Origin: Bathynomus jamesi
Taxonomy: Eukaryota; Arthropoda; Malacostraca; Isopoda; Cirolanidae
Length of the DNA: 64,000 bases
Assembly (NCBI GenBank): GCA_023014485.1
Contig: JAJOZX010001730.1
Coordinates: 72,501 to 136,500 of the forward strand
Direction: 5' to 3'
Notes under the pieces: generated by a model
The model's database searches: none
Seen by the model: the letters and a program-made list of their open reading frames with translations, nothing else
Told to the model about the DNA's origin: nothing
Made by a program: the position numbers and the translations under genes
Part shown: positions 43,689 through 55,554 of the stretch, piece by piece
Position numbering within the stretch: position 1 is the first letter of the stretch
How the letters are laid out: every line of letters begins with the position of its first letter

Positions 43689-43933
43689 ATCTTAGCACTT
43701 TGCCGAATACCACTTCATAAACATCGAATACGCAATATTAAAGGTAGCCATTACTATTTTTCGTCTACGCGGAATAATACACGTCTGAGATCCAAGGCTT
43801 GCTGCGATCAACTGAGCATGTAGGGAAGAGATATGACCAGGTTAGCAGGAGTCACGTGACCGACCTTACAGTGGGCGGAGCTTAGAAATTTTTCATGTAC
43901 ACACGCTAGGCAGAGCTTAGAATTTTCTCCTGT

Positions 43934-43934
<1 letters not shown>

Positions 43935-43968
<34 letters not shown>

Positions 43969-44046
43969 GGAGAAAGTGAAACGCTAATTGAAACACGATT
44001 TTTTTAATAAACGAAATATGCAAAGTATATATATATATATATATTC
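43935..44046. repeat. (CA)n and (TA)n microsatellites
   Basis: A CA tract at 43935-43967 and a TA tract at 44026-44044. Confidence 0.9.
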
Positions 44047-44212
44047 ACAAATACATGTAATAAATAAGTTAACAATAGACATATCAAAGATTAAGGTATC
44101 CAAAGGGTACAGTATCATAGGTACCAGGCACTTGGTAACGTTTCCTATAGGTGTTACAGCACACCTTTGTACCCCTAAGTTCCTTCACGCCCCCCAGCTT
44201 CTGCGCCCGAAA

Positions 44213-45607
44213 ATTGTGGCTACCTACAGTTAGTTGGGGCAGGCGGTCGCCCTCATCATCATCCAAGCACACTAGATCCTTCAACGAATCAAAGTTAACG
44301 ACCTGCCATTCGCCTGGTTGAGCGTGATACCCTTAGCCTTCACGATATATTTCATATACTCCCCCACCCTCACTCGTACCCCATAAGTTTTTGGCCCTGT
44401 TGAGACAAAAGAGTCGGCGTATGCGATGTCTCCATACTATCCTTGATCTCATCAGTCAGCTCTCCGAGGAATTCACCAATAGGAGGCGTGTATTCACCCT
44501 CCCTCTCTGTGAATATCACACTATCGGTATCGGCGTACAAAACCCTCCGCCCAAAAGAATGCAATAAGCCCCAAAGTTTGATGCGTGCGTAGACCGTTGT
44601 GAAGCGGGCTACAGGTATGTTTGTAACCCGTGAGGTATCTGTGGCCAATTCGGTATTGTTGTACTTTATTATGTAAGTATTACCTACATTCACGATCTCC
44701 ATGACCTCTTTATCGGCAGTGTTGGCATAATCCCAGACTTCACTATAACTTTGTGCCAAATGAAGGTTCCTTTTGCCAGTATTCTGAGAAAATTTTCCCA
44801 AAAGACTGTTTGGACACAACTTTGCACTAAAGCGCTTGCCAGGGTTCTTTACAATTTGGGAACGGTCAAGCTGTATACTTTCATGGTCACGGTAACGTTG
44901 AATATAGGCCGACTTTTCATCTTCGGTATCAACTCCTCGCGGATACCCTGATGCTTCGAGCTTATCCTTCAAAAAAGCGTTTATATATGGCGTGAAAAGG
45001 TTGGGTAGCTTCTCAAACTTCCACAACTCATGTATCTTCAATATTCTGTGGCCATGGCGAACAGCTAGATCCAGCTCTGGACTTGTATACACGCCTCTGA
45101 TCTTACGCTGGTTGGCTGTATGATTACATTCCCCATTGTTCTCCTCTGCGCACTTCACGCACAAGGGAAACATGCGCTTGTGATCGATAACGACGGGTAA
45201 GATCGGCATCCATAAATCGCGTGGGGGGAGCACATCTACGAAAGAAAGGCCGAAATAGTACCCGTTAAAATTTGTTGAGAACACCTCGATGGTGGGCAGT
45301 TCAGGTCCCAACAGTTTCTCAGGTGCACCCACGGGGTACGGATTGTTCTTCATCACGTAGGGATATAAAGAACAGAAGTCGTAGTAATGGAGTTTCACGC
45401 CCTCCGTAGACGGAAAGTATAGCTTGAAGGGATTTGTACGCCCTCCGAACAAGCTATCACCGCATTTGAGAGGATCCAGCACCATTGAACGTTTGATCGT
45501 GTTTATTTCTTCACGGTACTGTCCATCTGTTTCCATCCGTGCATCATACTCATGCTCCCACAAGACTTTGTGAGTGAACTGGGAGCCTATAAGTTGATCG
45601 CAGGTGC
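44213..45607 (-). pseudogene. protein-primed family-B DNA polymerase (Polinton-like), 5' truncated
   Basis: An open stretch of 397 codons (45563-44370) covers the palm. Motif A is YDFCSLYPYVM at residue 61, motif B AKLCPNSLLGKF near 247, motif C YADTDSVIF near 343. The long insert between A and B fits the TPR regions of protein-primed polymerases. The frame shifts near 44395 into TYGVRVRVGEYMKYIVKAKG and again near 44330 into EWQVVNFDSLKDLVCLDDDE. Upstream codons DQLIGSQFTHKVLW continue to about 45607, after which the exonuclease domain is missing. All palm aspartates are kept. Role: replication of the element. Adintovirus-type or other protein-primed virus-derived origin is the alternative to a Polinton. 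Confidence 0.85.
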
Positions 45608-45619
45608 GGGTCCACGCAA

Positions 45620-46166
45620 GAATGTCGGCAGGAGATCTACCGTGGATATCTCCTGCGAGATATCTCCTCGAATAAAAAGAGAAGTTGTTTTAACGATTGC
45701 CTTCCTTGTCTTTCGAACTATAGGTAAAATGAAAATTATTCTTATAGAATATTTCTCATTTAATTCTTTTATCAATTACTTTGATTTCGCGGATTTTGTG
45801 TTTATGAAAAATATAGAAGATATGGAGAAAGGATTGCCAAAAGTAAATAGACAATATACTTTCTAAGGTTTTAGAACAAATGAAAGTGTTTCATGTCTTT
45901 CGAATTATAGGTGAAATGAATATTATTCTTGTAAAGACTGAATTAATATTATGAACGAATTTTTCATTCATTTCGGACAATAATCTATGTTTTTCACTCC
46001 ACCTTAGACCTACACTATACACAATAGGCACACGGGGGGGGGGGGATGTTTGAATGTAGTCTACGTTTTTCACCACTTTAGACTTACAGTATACACAATA
46101 GACACATGGGGGCTTATGTTTCAATGTAATCTAATTTTTAACAGTGATTTCGAAATAAAGTCAATA

Positions 46167-46216
<50 letters not shown>

Positions 46217-46237
46217 CGTCTTCAGTTTTTGGAGATT

Positions 46238-46290
<53 letters not shown>

Positions 46291-46430
46291 AATAGAAATT
46301 AGATTGTTAGATATATAGAAAGGATTGTCAAAAGTACATAGATACAGTATACATTCTAAGGTGTTAAAATAAATGAAAGCGTTTCATGAATTATAGGTAA
46401 ATTGAATATTATTCTTAAAGAATATGTTAT
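45620..46430. repeat. duplicated AT-rich segments and microsatellites
   Basis: A hairpin ggagatctaccgtggatatctcc at 45633-45667. A ~100-bp direct repeat, ggattg(c/t)caaaagta.atag ... gtgtttcatg..ttcgaattatagg, at 45831-45930 and 46319-46412. A tandem ~75-bp unit tttttcac..ccttagacctacactatacacaatag at 45990-46130. (GT)n at 46168-46214 and (CT)n at 46240-46289. No gene. Confidence 0.7.
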
Positions 46431-46589
46431 TGGAATGATTTCTTTTGCTAAGCCAATGGTCTAGTGTATTTTTTTTATTAGTAATATTAAGTTCAACGAC
46501 GTTTAAATAATTAGTTCTCTTGCTGAACAACTTTAAGGAGAAAGTCGGTCTTGCCTTTAATAAATAAATAAATAGTGGAAACTCGTCTA

Positions 46590-46762
46590 AATAAGTTAAA
46601 ATAAATGGCGCAACCTGACAACTCAACCTAATAAGATATAACTGAACAATTAAAAACACTATTTGGCAACGCATGTAAATAAAATTAAAATAAATGGTGG
46701 TATCTAGCAACTCACTCTAATAAGGTATACCTGAACAATTAAAACAAATGGTGGTATCTGAG
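46590..46762 (+). repeat. minisatellite, AAATGG(C/T)G..ATCTGGCAACTCA units
   Basis: Two to three diverged units: aaataaatggcgcaacctgacaactcaacc and aaataaatggtggtatctagcaactcactc, each followed by taataaggtatacctgaaca. The same unit recurs at 47580-47790 outside the Polinton-like repeat. Confidence 0.6.
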
Positions 46763-46763
46763 G

Positions 46764-46914
46764 CGAAATAATGTTAAGCCGCGTTTACTGCGTAGTGCAA
46801 AACAATAATGATGTGACTTTAGACTCGATTACGTGTGAGTTTAGTGTTTTGCGCAGTAGAACAAAGTGAATGTATTTTGATGAATTTTCAAAATATTTAA
46901 TTATTTAACATAAT

Positions 46915-46963
<49 letters not shown>

Positions 46964-47087
46964 CTCCTGTACTGCTATATTGATGTTTATACTCCATCGT
47001 TTTGTATTTCTTATTTTTTTTTATTTTATGCAGTAGAAGATAAAGTGTATGTATTTATTTTCAATATATTTAATTATTTAATATAAT

Positions 47088-47128
<41 letters not shown>

Positions 47129-47452
47129 GTGGCCTAGTGGTTAAGACGCTGGGCTGCTGATGGGGCGTGGTTCGGATTCCACGTTAAACTGTAGGTCTAA
47201 GGTGGAGTGAAAAGCTTGACCTTCGTCAGAATGAACAATTCGGGCGGAAGCTAACCAAAGGTAACCAAAGGTGTGTATATATATATATATTATATATATA
47301 TAGTTTTTTTATCATATACATATTCCTCGTTCATATTTCTTATACTATTATTATTTTTTATTTTATTTTTTGATCATATATATTCCATCGTTTGAGTGTA
47401 TATTTATTTTCTATATATTTCTGATTCCAATAATTCGTCTAAATAAACAGAA
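46764..47452. repeat. right inverted terminal repeat of the Polinton-like element
   Basis: Matches the left repeat segments in reverse order with about 95% identity by eye (gccgcgtttactgcg, gtttagtgttttgcgcagtag, tttctcctgtactgctat, cctcgttcatatttcttata, ccaataattcgtctaaataa). Interrupted by TA tracts (46918-46961, 47100-47126) and a SINE (47127-47275). Confidence 0.8.
47127..47275 (+). mobile_element. tRNA-derived SINE
   Basis: ggtggcctagtggttaagac is an A-box head and gtggttcggattccacg a B-box arm with CGTGG/CCACG stem; then ttaaactgtaggtctaaggt and a duplicated ctaaccaaaggtaaccaaagg before a TA tract. Absent from the corresponding place in the left repeat, so it inserted after the terminal repeats formed. 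Confidence 0.65.
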
Positions 47453-47529
47453 TGATGTAATGGTGTTTTATGTAATTCTTTTGGTTGTAAACGATATTAT
47501 TATTTAATTATACCAAATGGCTGGTTACG

Positions 47530-47800
47530 CCTTTTAAACTGACTGACGGATTTCTAAGCCAACTGTCAAGAATATATGCATTAATTAAATAAATGGCGCT
47601 ATCTGGCAACTCAACCTGTACACCTGAACAAGCCATTTACGCCTTCTAAGCCAACTGACGCATTTCTAAGCCAACTGTCAATAATATGTGCTTTAGTTAA
47701 CTAAATAGCGCAATCTGGCAACTCAACCTGAACAAGCCATTTACGCCTTCTAAGCCAAGTGGCGGATTAAGCCAACTGGCGGATTTACACCTTATAAGAG
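47530..47800 (+). repeat. minisatellite, ~115-bp units
   Basis: Units with aatggcgctatctggcaact, caacctgaacaagccattta, cgccttctaagccaactg.cg and ttctaagccaactgtcaa. At least two full copies and partial ones. Confidence 0.7.
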
Positions 47801-48394
47801 AGCGGGCGCTCAGATGAAGTCTTAATATGCGCTTGGTTCATGCAGGCGAACACTTCTCTTCCTCTCTCTCCTTCTCCTTTCTTTCTCTTGGGGGATAACT
47901 CCGCCTCCAAGTTGCATAACCACTTGTTGCTATTGCAACATTCCCCCTCCCCATCATTGCAGAACCCCTACCCCATTTGTTGCATAACCCCTTTTCAACA
48001 TTTATCAATTGTTTTGCAACATTCTTGCACTCGTCCATTTGCGCCCACACTACTAAAAACAATAGGAAATTAATACACACACACACACACACACACCAAA
48101 TTAAGTTAATGTACCCACAGAAATTTTCATGCCCGAGGCATTGAATGTAAAGTAAGAAAATCTTGGGTAACTTCCTTCCTATTTTAACTATACAAAACTC
48201 CGACCACTTTTTTGAACCGAATTGTAACATTTCATCGACCTTCTAGTGACAAGTCTTCTTCTACTTTGTTTAGGTTAGATTAGGTTAGCACCAGTTAAAT
48301 TACGATAGATTAGGTTAAGTTAGGGTAATATGTTGATGACCCCTCCACGAAATGTATATGTTGTAGCTCTTAACCTTTAAAATATGAGCGCCAT

Positions 48395-48395
<1 letters not shown>
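47800..48395. other. no gene; CT-rich, (CA)n and TTAGG-type tracts
   Basis: CT-rich 47850-47895, a CA tract 48076-48097 and ggttagattaggttagcacc ... gattaggttaagttaggg at 48272-48328. Long frames here only translate the low-complexity DNA. Confidence 0.6.

Positions 48396-48398
<3 letters not shown>

Positions 48399-48447
<49 letters not shown>
48399..48447. repeat. (TA)n microsatellite
   Basis: TA tract followed by short AGATAGAT units. The following 48480-49900 is AT-rich; only the ccctttaagatcttgtcttt...actgggctct repeat fragment at 49036-49070 is noted. Confidence 0.9.
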
Positions 48448-48449
<2 letters not shown>

Positions 48450-49904
48450 GACAGAGAGATAGATAGATAGAAATATGGAATAACACGCATAATCACGCGT
48501 GGTGGGAGCATTTTTGTTTCATATACCCTCGATATTCGATTTCATATATATCATAAACTATATATATATATATATCACAGATGAAGAAGCAATTTTTTAT
48601 TTCATATAAATGCATCATATATACGATGTTCCATAGCTATCATTGATTTCCAATGCAGAGATATTATTTTTGTATCCCTACAATTTTATACAAAAGTAAA
48701 AATAATTCCATTCACTGCCTTTTTGACTGTGCTCAGAACGCATTCATTGTAGTAAAATGAATAGAGAAAGTGTACGTAATTTTAGAAATGATGAATAAAG
48801 ACGAGTTCAAAGTGTGTTACGTATGTAAATTTTAATTCAAGTATGATAAAATCGGACTTTCACTTATAGTACCGTATCTTTCAATCTTCTTCCCTTTGTA
48901 ATTGCGTGTTTTTGTTGTTGAACGATTGTATTGAACGAAAGTCTAAATTTAATGATGAGCTATAAATTAAAATTATTTTAATATAAGCGTACAATTACAA
49001 ATATTTAAGATTGTTTAGATTTATTTATACCACAGTTTTGCCCTTTAAGATCTTGTCTTTACTGGGCTCTCAAATTAATTAAAGGGTAATACATATCATT
49101 TTATAGTAAATTGTCTCACGCATTTATTGACTAATACACGAAATGTCCTAACTATAAACTAGACTAGAATTGAGATTCCCTAATTTTTTTTCCTGTAACA
49201 TTTATATCAAAACAGAAAATTTGCGATACCCCACCCTCAAAAATGTTCAAGGCAGACCTACACATTACCGTTATTTTTCAGATATGCATCATTATTTTAC
49301 AGATATGTATAATTAAACAGACCTAAGTATGATACCTAAATAAAGCATGTAACGCAAAAATGTGTAGTACTTGTTTATTTTAATTATTATTCAGTTCAAC
49401 AAAAGAATATCGTGGACTGGGTATGGTATCTCGCATACCACCAAGCAGTAGCTCACGTACCCCAGTTTAGAAAATACAAAGAATTAATTGGAAAATATAA
49501 GAAATTAAACGAGTAATGCAGTCTATATTAGTTGGTTGGTTGATCTGTTTAACGTCTATCAACCAAGAATGGTCATTGAAGCGGGCAGTAACATCACCAA
49601 CCGTGAAAACAAATCTCATTTAAAAAGAGATTGGGTCCAGCCAAATACGTGCAGCGGGTTCGTCAACCATTTCTCAAACTGGCTTGGGACAGGGTTGTAG
49701 TCTACATTAAATCCCAAACAAAATTTTTACAAAGATTTATTAGTATTCATTTATTATAAAAGATTAATTTATTTTTAAACGCGATTACGTAAAAAATCTA
49801 TTTAAAATCAAAACTAATCTCATTCCATACTTCACTCCAACAAAAAAGGCAATTTTGGGGATTATCTATGACTGAGAAATAACGTGCCCAATTCTACTCC
49901 TCGA

Positions 49905-49905
<1 letters not shown>

Positions 49906-49951
<46 letters not shown>
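49906..49951. repeat. (TA)n microsatellite
   Basis: TA tract ending ACACATACATACAG. Confidence 0.9.
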
Positions 49952-49957
<6 letters not shown>

Positions 49958-50227
49958 CATACAGTATATGGATACTTTTATAAAGAGTTGGACAAGAAGG
50001 TGCGCATGCAGGTAGTATCTCTGCGTAATAGAAATGGAGATATGCTAAAGAAGCTTATATAATAAAATATTCCACGCATGACTAACGAGGTTGAAATCGA
50101 TGGAACGGAATTTCTCTCTGTGACGTTGTAAAGAGAGAGAGACAGTTATTGGAAATCATTGGTGTTTCAAAATGTTGAATTTTTATATGCAGATTTATAG
50201 TAGTCTTCTATATAGTATGCAGTTATT

Positions 50228-50231
<4 letters not shown>

Positions 50232-50274
<43 letters not shown>
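50232..50274. repeat. (CT)n microsatellite
   Basis: Uninterrupted CT dinucleotides. Confidence 0.95.
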
Positions 50275-50277
<3 letters not shown>

Positions 50278-50447
50278 TATGGGGATATGTTATGGCCATG
50301 TCATTACATCGATTGCCGTAAAAGCAGCGAAGTGAAGTAACGGTAGATCCAGACAGTATATTCCTAAAATATTTTACATATAAGTTGTTATTGGCGGGTC
50401 TAGACCTCACGTTTGGAGATTTAACAATTTTTCACTAATCTTACAAT

Positions 50448-50536
<89 letters not shown>
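50448..50536. repeat. (TA)n microsatellite, ~88 bp
   Basis: One of the longest TA tracts in the window. The region 50540-51210 after it has no recognised gene; a GC-rich stretch ggtcgggctgcgcccggcca at 50900-50930 stands out but is unassigned. Confidence 0.95.
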
Positions 50537-50537
<1 letters not shown>

Positions 50538-51210
50538 TGTATATACACAAAGCAGTGCTGCATTAATCAACCTAGTTATTGTATCGCGAAATGCGATGCA
50601 ATACATGCATGCATGCATAATATACATCCAAATTTGAGGGCTTTGGCAAAATTTCTACACAAAAAAATCCTTCATAAATGGAAAGTCTCTTTATTTACCT
50701 TCCTATCGTTTCGTTATCCTTGGCACAGGGCTGATTGTTACTGTGTGCAGCGCCTCATCGGTAGTAGCGCACGCCCTTCACTGAAAGTCTCTCATTTTCA
50801 TACCCCTGCCTCCATTCTCTAATGCCTACTTCCTTATCCTACGGACCTTGGCAAGAATAGCCACTGAATAAAAATGGAAACCTTGACGTGGTACGAGTCG
50901 GGTCGGGCTGCGCCCGGCCAGTGAGCGTCTGATCCGTCACCGTCACCGTACAACAAACAAACAAGGCACAGGGGCTTTGCGTCGTGACAAAGACAAGCCG
51001 ATTAGGGACAAATCTGACTGGACACAGGGAAAATAGTCAATAGCATTTCAGGTCAGAATTGCCAACTCAAATTATCGAGTGTTACTAGATCCATCCTAGA
51101 AAAGCTGAAAATAGCTGGATTTAAAAGAAATGTTAAAATACTGGACATAAAGACATCCACGTAAACAACAAGTGACCAATGAACGGATTTTAGTTAAATA
51201 GAAAAAGCAG

Positions 51211-51212
<2 letters not shown>

Positions 51213-51250
<38 letters not shown>

Positions 51251-51284
51251 GTGTGTGTGTGTGTGTGTGTGTGGGTGTGGGTGT
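51213..51284. repeat. (TA)n(GT)n microsatellite
   Basis: TA tract then GT tract. 51290-51835 holds no gene I can support. Confidence 0.95.
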
Positions 51285-51839
51285 GTATACCAGTAGAGCC
51301 TTTGTACGTAACATGAAGAAAAAGAGAAAGGGTAAGAAAAAATATTTACGCGGCCTTTGAGGGGGTGCCAAAAGTGATGTTAGCTCCAATTTTATCAGCT
51401 TTGGGGTGGCCATGGCCCCTTTATCCCCAAGATCGCTAATGTAAGTTGCACATCAGTTGTCCATTTTAATGAAACTTTTATTATTCAATGTGCATTATAA
51501 GCGTAACCTCCTCAGCTATTTCGTTCCATAACTTTTTGTTGTTCAAAAGAATAAGGTCCTATCGGCTATTTCGTTCCGTAACAATTCCGTGGAATTTTTT
51601 TTGTTTTTTTTTGTTGATTTTCATCTTCTTTACACTTAACTCAGTCGTAACGTTTTTACAAGTAAAAACTGTATGAATTTCTTCCATATAAATATAATTT
51701 ATAAATCCTAAAATTTGCATAAAGCATAATACGCAGAGTATAGCATATTATAAAATTGAAATAACTGACAAAAATGAAAAATGAAAAATGAAAAAAAGAA
51801 AGACAACTAAAAATAACTGCAAAAAATCTTAGTTTTTCT

Positions 51840-52420
51840 TGACCTGTCGAAATCCTCAGATACGCTCTCTCATGGTGTCTCTCTAGATAAATTAAATACA
51901 TAAGGCATGCTAAATTGGTTTAAATCATGTCCTTCTAATCATCAGTATGTTAAAGTAAAAGATATTTCATGAGAATACGCTCTATTGAAAAGTGGGGTTC
52001 CACAAGACTATATCGTGGACTTTTCTTTCCTTTCTTAACTTATGTAAATGATATGTTATCGTTCAGCAGCATTAAATTGTAACCAATATGCAAATGAAAT
52101 ACATTTCACCTCTCTTCGATAAATGAAAAGTCAATTAAAACATGTCTATAAATATATGCGTTCATATAAACTTCCGCCGAACTTAACAAAATTATCTTAT
52201 ATGATTGTAACTAAGACATCTGTAATCGTGCACACACCATTAAAAATCGGAAATGAAGTCAAAGTGCTTGGCATCAAATTAGATAACAAATTAAATTTCA
52301 AATGTCACACAGCATATCAAATCGAAAACTATAACTTTCGCTACATATTATTCAAACTCAACAAACAATGCTCAGAATGTTCTCCTTGCGCTGTATTACT
52401 CAGTTATTCATCCACACTTA
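51840..52420 (+). pseudogene. non-LTR reverse transcriptase fossil
   Basis: FLDLSKSSDTLSHGV (motif A region, Asp of KAFD eroded), NWFKSCPSNHQYVKVK, LLKSGVPQDYIVDF (motif B, GVPQG eroded), YVNDM-like, YANEIHFTSL (motif C, YADD eroded), then VKVLGIKLDNKLNFKCHT. The order is that of a jockey/RTE-like reverse transcriptase. Heavily decayed and cut at 52420 by the Tc1-like element. Continuation after 53561 (QYVQSYQLWKLYLSHS) is weak. Confidence 0.7.
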
Positions 52421-53558
52421 CAGCTGTGGCCAAAAGAGTTAAACTCCTATGATTTGCCTCGAATTTTCGATTTGCTATTTTTCGAACCAAGCATTAGGTT
52501 ATGTAGAAGTTGTATTCATGGATTATGTTTGCGATGATCATAACGTGCCTTAACTGTATGAGAACTGCACAAGAAGACTAATGAAAGCTAAGCTAAGCTA
52601 AGCTAATGAAATTAATATAAATCCCAAATTTTATCTCGACTTAAGTCTCGCAGGATAGTTTAAAGGAGCAAACTGATGAATTAACCCTTTTCTTCAGACG
52701 TGAATGGGCCCTGAGACACCGCCAGAAACCCGGTCAGCCGTGATTGCCCTTCATCGGAAGGCTTGAGCAGTCATCAGATTGCTGCCAGAGGTTACGGCAG
52801 TCATATCACTGTCTTCAGGATTATTAAATGGTAGCAGAAGACAGGTGGTTATGAAACAACAGCACATGAATTTCCTTTCAACTGCTTCGGCAACAAAGGA
52901 GGAATCCGTGTCCGTAGAGAAAAGGCGAGCGTTTCAATCCGGAGACGCTACCCACAACAAAGCATCCCGAGACTGTTACCATGTAGGAGTGCTTTTCTGT
53001 CGAGGACCAGGATCCCTACATATTCTACACAAAGAAACAGCGATAAACACGAAATGGTGCCTCCAAATCCTTCGAGACCACCGATTTCATGACTCCAGTT
53101 TCCAGGAGATTTCTTCCTCCAGGATAATCGTGCACCTTGTCACCGAGTAAAAGCAGTGAAGAAGTGGGGGATGATTGTAAAATTACTCCTCTGTGGAGTG
53201 GCCTGGAAACTCACCAGATTTTGACCGAATTGGAAATCTCTAGGGAAAAAAGGCAGCCACGAAACCGGAATGAACTGGAATTAAGCCTACAGACAGCTTG
53301 GCAGACTTTACAAGACAGCTCAACCATTAAGCTTTTGCTCCGGTCCATGCCAGAGTGGATTCGTACAGTGCGTAAAAACAAGGGTTGTTACTACAAGAAC
53401 TGAATGAAGGAGAGGTACCGCACATCACATGTCATGTATTATTTTCGTTCAATAAATATCTGAACATTATGTATACAGTATGTTTTATCCCTTTAGATGC
53501 GTGTTACATCGTTACAGAACCAGAAGAACGGGTGTTTCAATTCTTTTGAATATGGTTG
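52421..53558 (+). mobile_element. Tc1-like element inside the RT fossil
   Basis: Ends CAGCTGTGGCCAAAAGAGTT and (reverse complement) CAACCATATTCAAAAGAATT, flanked by TA (52419-52420, 53559-53560). The 1138-bp element contains a broken transposase. Confidence 0.8.
52683..53403 (+). pseudogene. Tc1-like transposase, decayed
   Basis: PETRSAVIALHRKA near 52715 (N-terminal helix-turn-helix region), then FHDSSFQ.DFFLQDNRAPCHRV near 53095-53150 with the second Asp, WSGNSPDFDRIGNLW near 53200 (here the usual NPIEN Glu is replaced), ending RTVRKNKGCYYKN at 53401-53403. Many stops and shifts. The loss of the last acidic residue alone would inactivate it. Confidence 0.75.
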
Positions 53559-53560
53559 TA

Positions 53561-54243
53561 AACTAACTATTGGCATCAATATGTACAAAGTTATCAGTTA
53601 TGGAAACTATACCTCTCCCATTCATAGGGCAATTATCAGCATCAAATAGATCGCAACTGTAATACAAAGACTTCATACACAAACCAAACCATTCCCTGCA
53701 AATTGCAGGAAATGTTCTATTTTACAAAGGAGTACATACATAGAATTCCATACTGCTAAATATCAGACATGCACCATCGTTAATTTCGTTTCGCAAATTG
53801 TTAAACAAATTCCTTCTGAATGTCTGTATCCTAGCTGCATGCGGATTCTTTAAAGAATACAATTTATCACCATTCAAATGTGATATGAAATAAATTATTG
53901 TAAAATTAAGCATTATATGTACTTGCCACTAAAAATTATGTATTATACACTGAGAAAAATAATTCATTTGACTTGACTTTAACCCCAAGTTCATTACCAA
54001 TAATACTTATAAATTCAGTCACACAAATACAAAATTTGAAATTATTGTTAATAACTGTTAATCTCTTCCATCACCAACATTATCTTATTTGGGTCAGTGC
54101 TTTCATTCAACTTCGGTAGAATCACTTAGATATAATAAATAATTGGTACGTTATTGACAAGGAAATAAGTTTTTTGAATGAAATATATGCTACAACATAT
54201 TAGATGTAGTCTATGTCAAAAATGTTATCTTTATGATATTTCT
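53561..54243. other. no gene; degenerate RT remnant then AT-rich
   Basis: The first ~170 bp may continue the reverse-transcriptase fossil; beyond about 53930 nothing is recognised. Confidence 0.4.
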
Positions 54244-54973
54244 TTACTATTACACCGGTCTCCGGTAGAAAGTTTTAAAAGCTGGTTTTCAATGTTTTTC
54301 AATGTGCTGAATTAAAAAATGATACTCATTTCCGTCGCAAATGATTTGTTAAAGAGTTATTGAAGCTTAATCTCTCTAACGGGAAAAGGGTGTCTTTTGC
54401 ATCACTATTTTCTTCAAGCTGCTCGATTGTATCCACCTCTCTCCGACCGACAGCGACCCCAGACTATTGAAGATTTGGACGAATCTTCAGAAGAAGAGGA
54501 CGAGCCTCAGCCTGGCAATTCACGTGATTAAGGTATTTTTTAAATTTTTTATAATTTTGGATAACGTTAGGGGTTAGGTTAGGTTAGGTTGTTTTAGGTT
54601 AGGTTAGGTTGTTTTAGGTTAGGTTAGGTTTGCTTAAGTTGTTTTAGGTTCGGCCAGTTTGAAGGTGAAATTTATGTTTTTCCTATGGTTTTTGATGTGT
54701 TTTGTATTAATCTGACTTTCAAAATCTTCGGAAACCACTCGTTTTTGTGATTCTCCCCACCCAAAAACTGTCGGTTCCCAGTAGGGGTCCCCCAGGTAAA
54801 AAAGGGTAAAAAAAAGGGTAAAAAAGGGTAGAAAGTTTTAAAAGCTTTAAGCTTCAATAACTCTTTAACAAATCATTTGCGACGGAAATGAGTATCATTT
54901 TTTAATTCAGCACATTGAAAAACATTGAAAACTAGTTTTTAAAACTTTCTACTGGAGACCGGTGTAATAGTAA
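54244..54973 (+). mobile_element. Merlin-like element with TTAGG-rich interior
   Basis: Inverted repeats of about 130 bp start TTACTATTACACCGGTCTCC and include GTAGAAAGTTTTAAAA and AAATCATTTGCGACGGAAAT. Inside are a transposase tail (54391-54531) and an array of ggttaggttaggttgtttta units (54568-54655). No target duplication identified. Confidence 0.7.
54391..54531 (+). pseudogene. Merlin/ISXO2-like transposase tail
   Basis: Open frame reads LLHHYFLQAARLYPPLSDRQ followed by RPQTIEDLDESSEEEDEPQP and GNSRD, stop at 54529-54531. LHHFFLQAA.LYPP is the same C-terminal end as at 6500-6550, extended by an acidic tail. The HTQ.IE catalytic region is absent. Confidence 0.65.
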
Positions 54974-55554
54974 GTATTTACCTATTTTATGGTCAATTTG
55001 TGATCGAATGAATTGAATCAATGCATCGGTTTTCATAACTAGCCTATATACATACTACTACTAGTACTACTACTACTACTACGGTTAATATTCGTCTTTT
55101 AACCCGCTCACGCGCGGTTAAAAGTACAATATATTGAATTGCCATTCAAAACTGACTAAGAAAATATATATCTTATGTTGTGCAAATTTGTTCAAATGTA
55201 CTTTTTTTTAATAAAATATATTTCCTGTTTTGGCTATAATGTACTTTTTTCATAAAATATTTTTCCTGATTGGGCTATTTTTTCGTAACTCTGCGACTTA
55301 ATTAGTTGGTTGGGTTTTGTTCTGGCTAATTTTTTTTCTAATTGGATTCAGTTTAGTGGTGTTTGTGATAGAATTATGATGTGCCATTCGTGTGATTTTG
55401 ACTTTGAGAACTTGATTCGACATGTGCCCTAGATGAAGACAAAGGATTGGATGTTTTTATCAATTACGGTGTTATTCTCTCATCCTTAACTTGCCTGAAA
55501 TGTGACAGTGAGTGCCTAATACGAAAAGATCAGAAGATATTTAGGTGAAATAAC

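Larger units (their letters stand above)
39301..47452 (-). mobile_element. Polinton/Maverick-like element, deleted and interrupted
   Basis: Inverted terminal repeats: right 46764-47452, left 39301-41836 broken up by insertions. Inside lie a protein-primed family-B DNA polymerase (44213-45607) and unrecognised frames (42204-43688), all minus strand. Polintons carry long inverted repeats and a protein-primed polymerase but normally also integrase, ATPase, protease and capsid genes over 15-20 kb; none of those is recognisable here, so this is a shortened copy or a related virus-like element. Target duplication cannot be read because the left flank is a TA tract. Confidence 0.7.

Noticed and set aside
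47838..48230. 130-codon minus-strand frame
   Set aside because: Passes through CT-rich and (CA)n sequence and has no recognisable domain.
54568..54655. Telomere or subtelomere
   Set aside because: TTAGG-type units are short, degenerate and scattered at many interior places, here inside a transposon.
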